From Chryseobacterium sp. FH1 (GTDB lineage Bacteria; Bacteroidota; Bacteroidia; Flavobacteriales; Weeksellaceae): 64,000 nucleotides of DNA. A program made the translations under genes and the position numbers. This document shows, piece by piece, positions 63,521-64,000 of this stretch. Position 1 is the stretch's first letter. Every line of letters starts with the position of its first letter. The DNA lies in the NCBI RefSeq assembly GCF_000735135.1, contig NZ_JPLZ01000006.1, positions 620,001 through 684,000 on the forward strand, written 5' to 3'. The notes under the pieces are model-generated. The model saw nothing but the letters and a program-made list of their open reading frames with translations. It had not been told where the DNA came from and ran no database searches.

Positions 63521-63781
63521 TTAATGTGATTTTAAATATCTATAGCTATTAAAAACTATACCCCAAAGATTAATAGCATCACTGGCTTTCTCATCACGAA
63601 CGGGATATTTCTCGGGCATTACCTAACCGATCAATTCTTGAATATTAGACTCATCCGGTAAACATAGTAAATCTTTTAGAGCTACATAATTATAAGATGT
63701 TGCAGAATCGAAGTCTATAATAAATGTTTCTTCATCTGAAACTCTAATTTGTTTGTTTTCTGTAGTCGAAATTGTTAGTTT
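63521..63781 (-). pseudogene. Broken small gene with in-frame stop
   Basis: On the minus strand a frame opening after a stop at 63784 reads LTISTTENKQIRVSDEETFI, then DFDSATSYNYVALKDLLCLP and DESNIQELIG. It stops at TAG (63623-63625) and continues in the same frame with VMPEKYPVRDEKASDAINLW, then GIVFNSYRYLKSH and stop at 63521. There is no ATG at the 5' end. The two parts keep a coding-like composition, so a decayed gene cut by one stop, or two short genes, is likely. Function unknown. The remaining bases to the window end (63782-64000) hold nothing I can support. Confidence 0.35.
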
Positions 63782-64000
63782 TTAACCCATACTATTTTTT
63801 ATAATTATATTAATTAATCCTTTGAAAAAAAACAACCAATATCAATCCTATGCTTTATTTCCGTTAGATTTCAATTTGGAGAATATTTGTTGTCATCACG
63901 TTAATAACTGCGTACCGGATAAAAGCAGGCATTAATTAGAGTAATGTTCTCTATAACCGGGAAAATGAATTATAAAAAAATAAAATGAATTTCGGATAAA

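Overview
The window looks like a chromosomal accessory region of a flavobacterium of the Chryseobacterium/Elizabethkingia type (Weeksellaceae). The evidence is low GC, a type IX secretion C-terminal domain (FYPNP motif), a JAB/RadC plus DUF4099/DUF3945 gene pair, TAnnTTTG-type promoter boxes and few Shine-Dalgarno sequences. No rRNA, tRNA, CRISPR array or intact insertion sequence was seen.

Layout. (1) 0.4-3.1 kb: three tandem paralogous secreted proteins, then a truncated serine beta-lactamase-type gene. (2) 4.1-12.3 kb: a TPR histidine kinase overlapping a LytTR response regulator; a cluster of small soluble proteins (three DUF2589-type, one zinc ribbon, one unknown) ending in a GH25 lysozyme; and an orphan LuxR-type regulator whose receiver has lost its usual phospho-acceptor Asp. 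(3) 12.5-36.4 kb: a co-directional run of very large proteins without signal peptides. It holds a 262-aa beta-rich protein, 732-aa and 1095-aa proteins, two or three immunity-like small genes with a decayed copy between them, 2205-aa and 2152-aa giants, a patatin-type lipase and an amidase with two SH3 domains. I recognise no described secretion or injection machine here. The locus combines its own regulators, two peptidoglycan hydrolases, a lipase and giant soluble beta-rich proteins, and is the best candidate for an undescribed system. (4) 36.4-44.2 kb: a convergent secreted coiled-coil/beta-rich C-terminus protein, a LytTR fragment, a LamG plus papain-like protease protein with a small partner, and a broken T9SS-secreted protein. 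(5) 44.6-47.3 kb: a mobile-element signature with a 290-bp element found three times in the window, a tandem array of degenerate 25-bp units, a JAB/RadC gene and a DUF4099/DUF3945 gene, then a strongly folding segment. (6) 47.3-63.2 kb: a minus-strand defence island. In order of transcription it holds Gabija (GajA, GajB), a UPF0489 protein with arginase-like metal residues, an NTF2-like protein, an SF1 helicase fused to a DUF2726-type nuclease, a HEPN-motif protein, an AbiL/RloA-RloB pair, a GNAT protein, a two-helix membrane protein and a large PD-(D/E)XK protein. A decayed fragment lies beyond it.

How the parts may work together. In the left half the two-component pair probably senses envelope state and controls the giant-protein locus; the wall hydrolases and lipase fit release from, or attack on, cells. 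The right half is anti-phage: Gabija and AbiL are known systems, and the genes between them form at least two plausible uncharacterised pairs. Assignments rest on reading the translated sequences for motifs; no database search was run.
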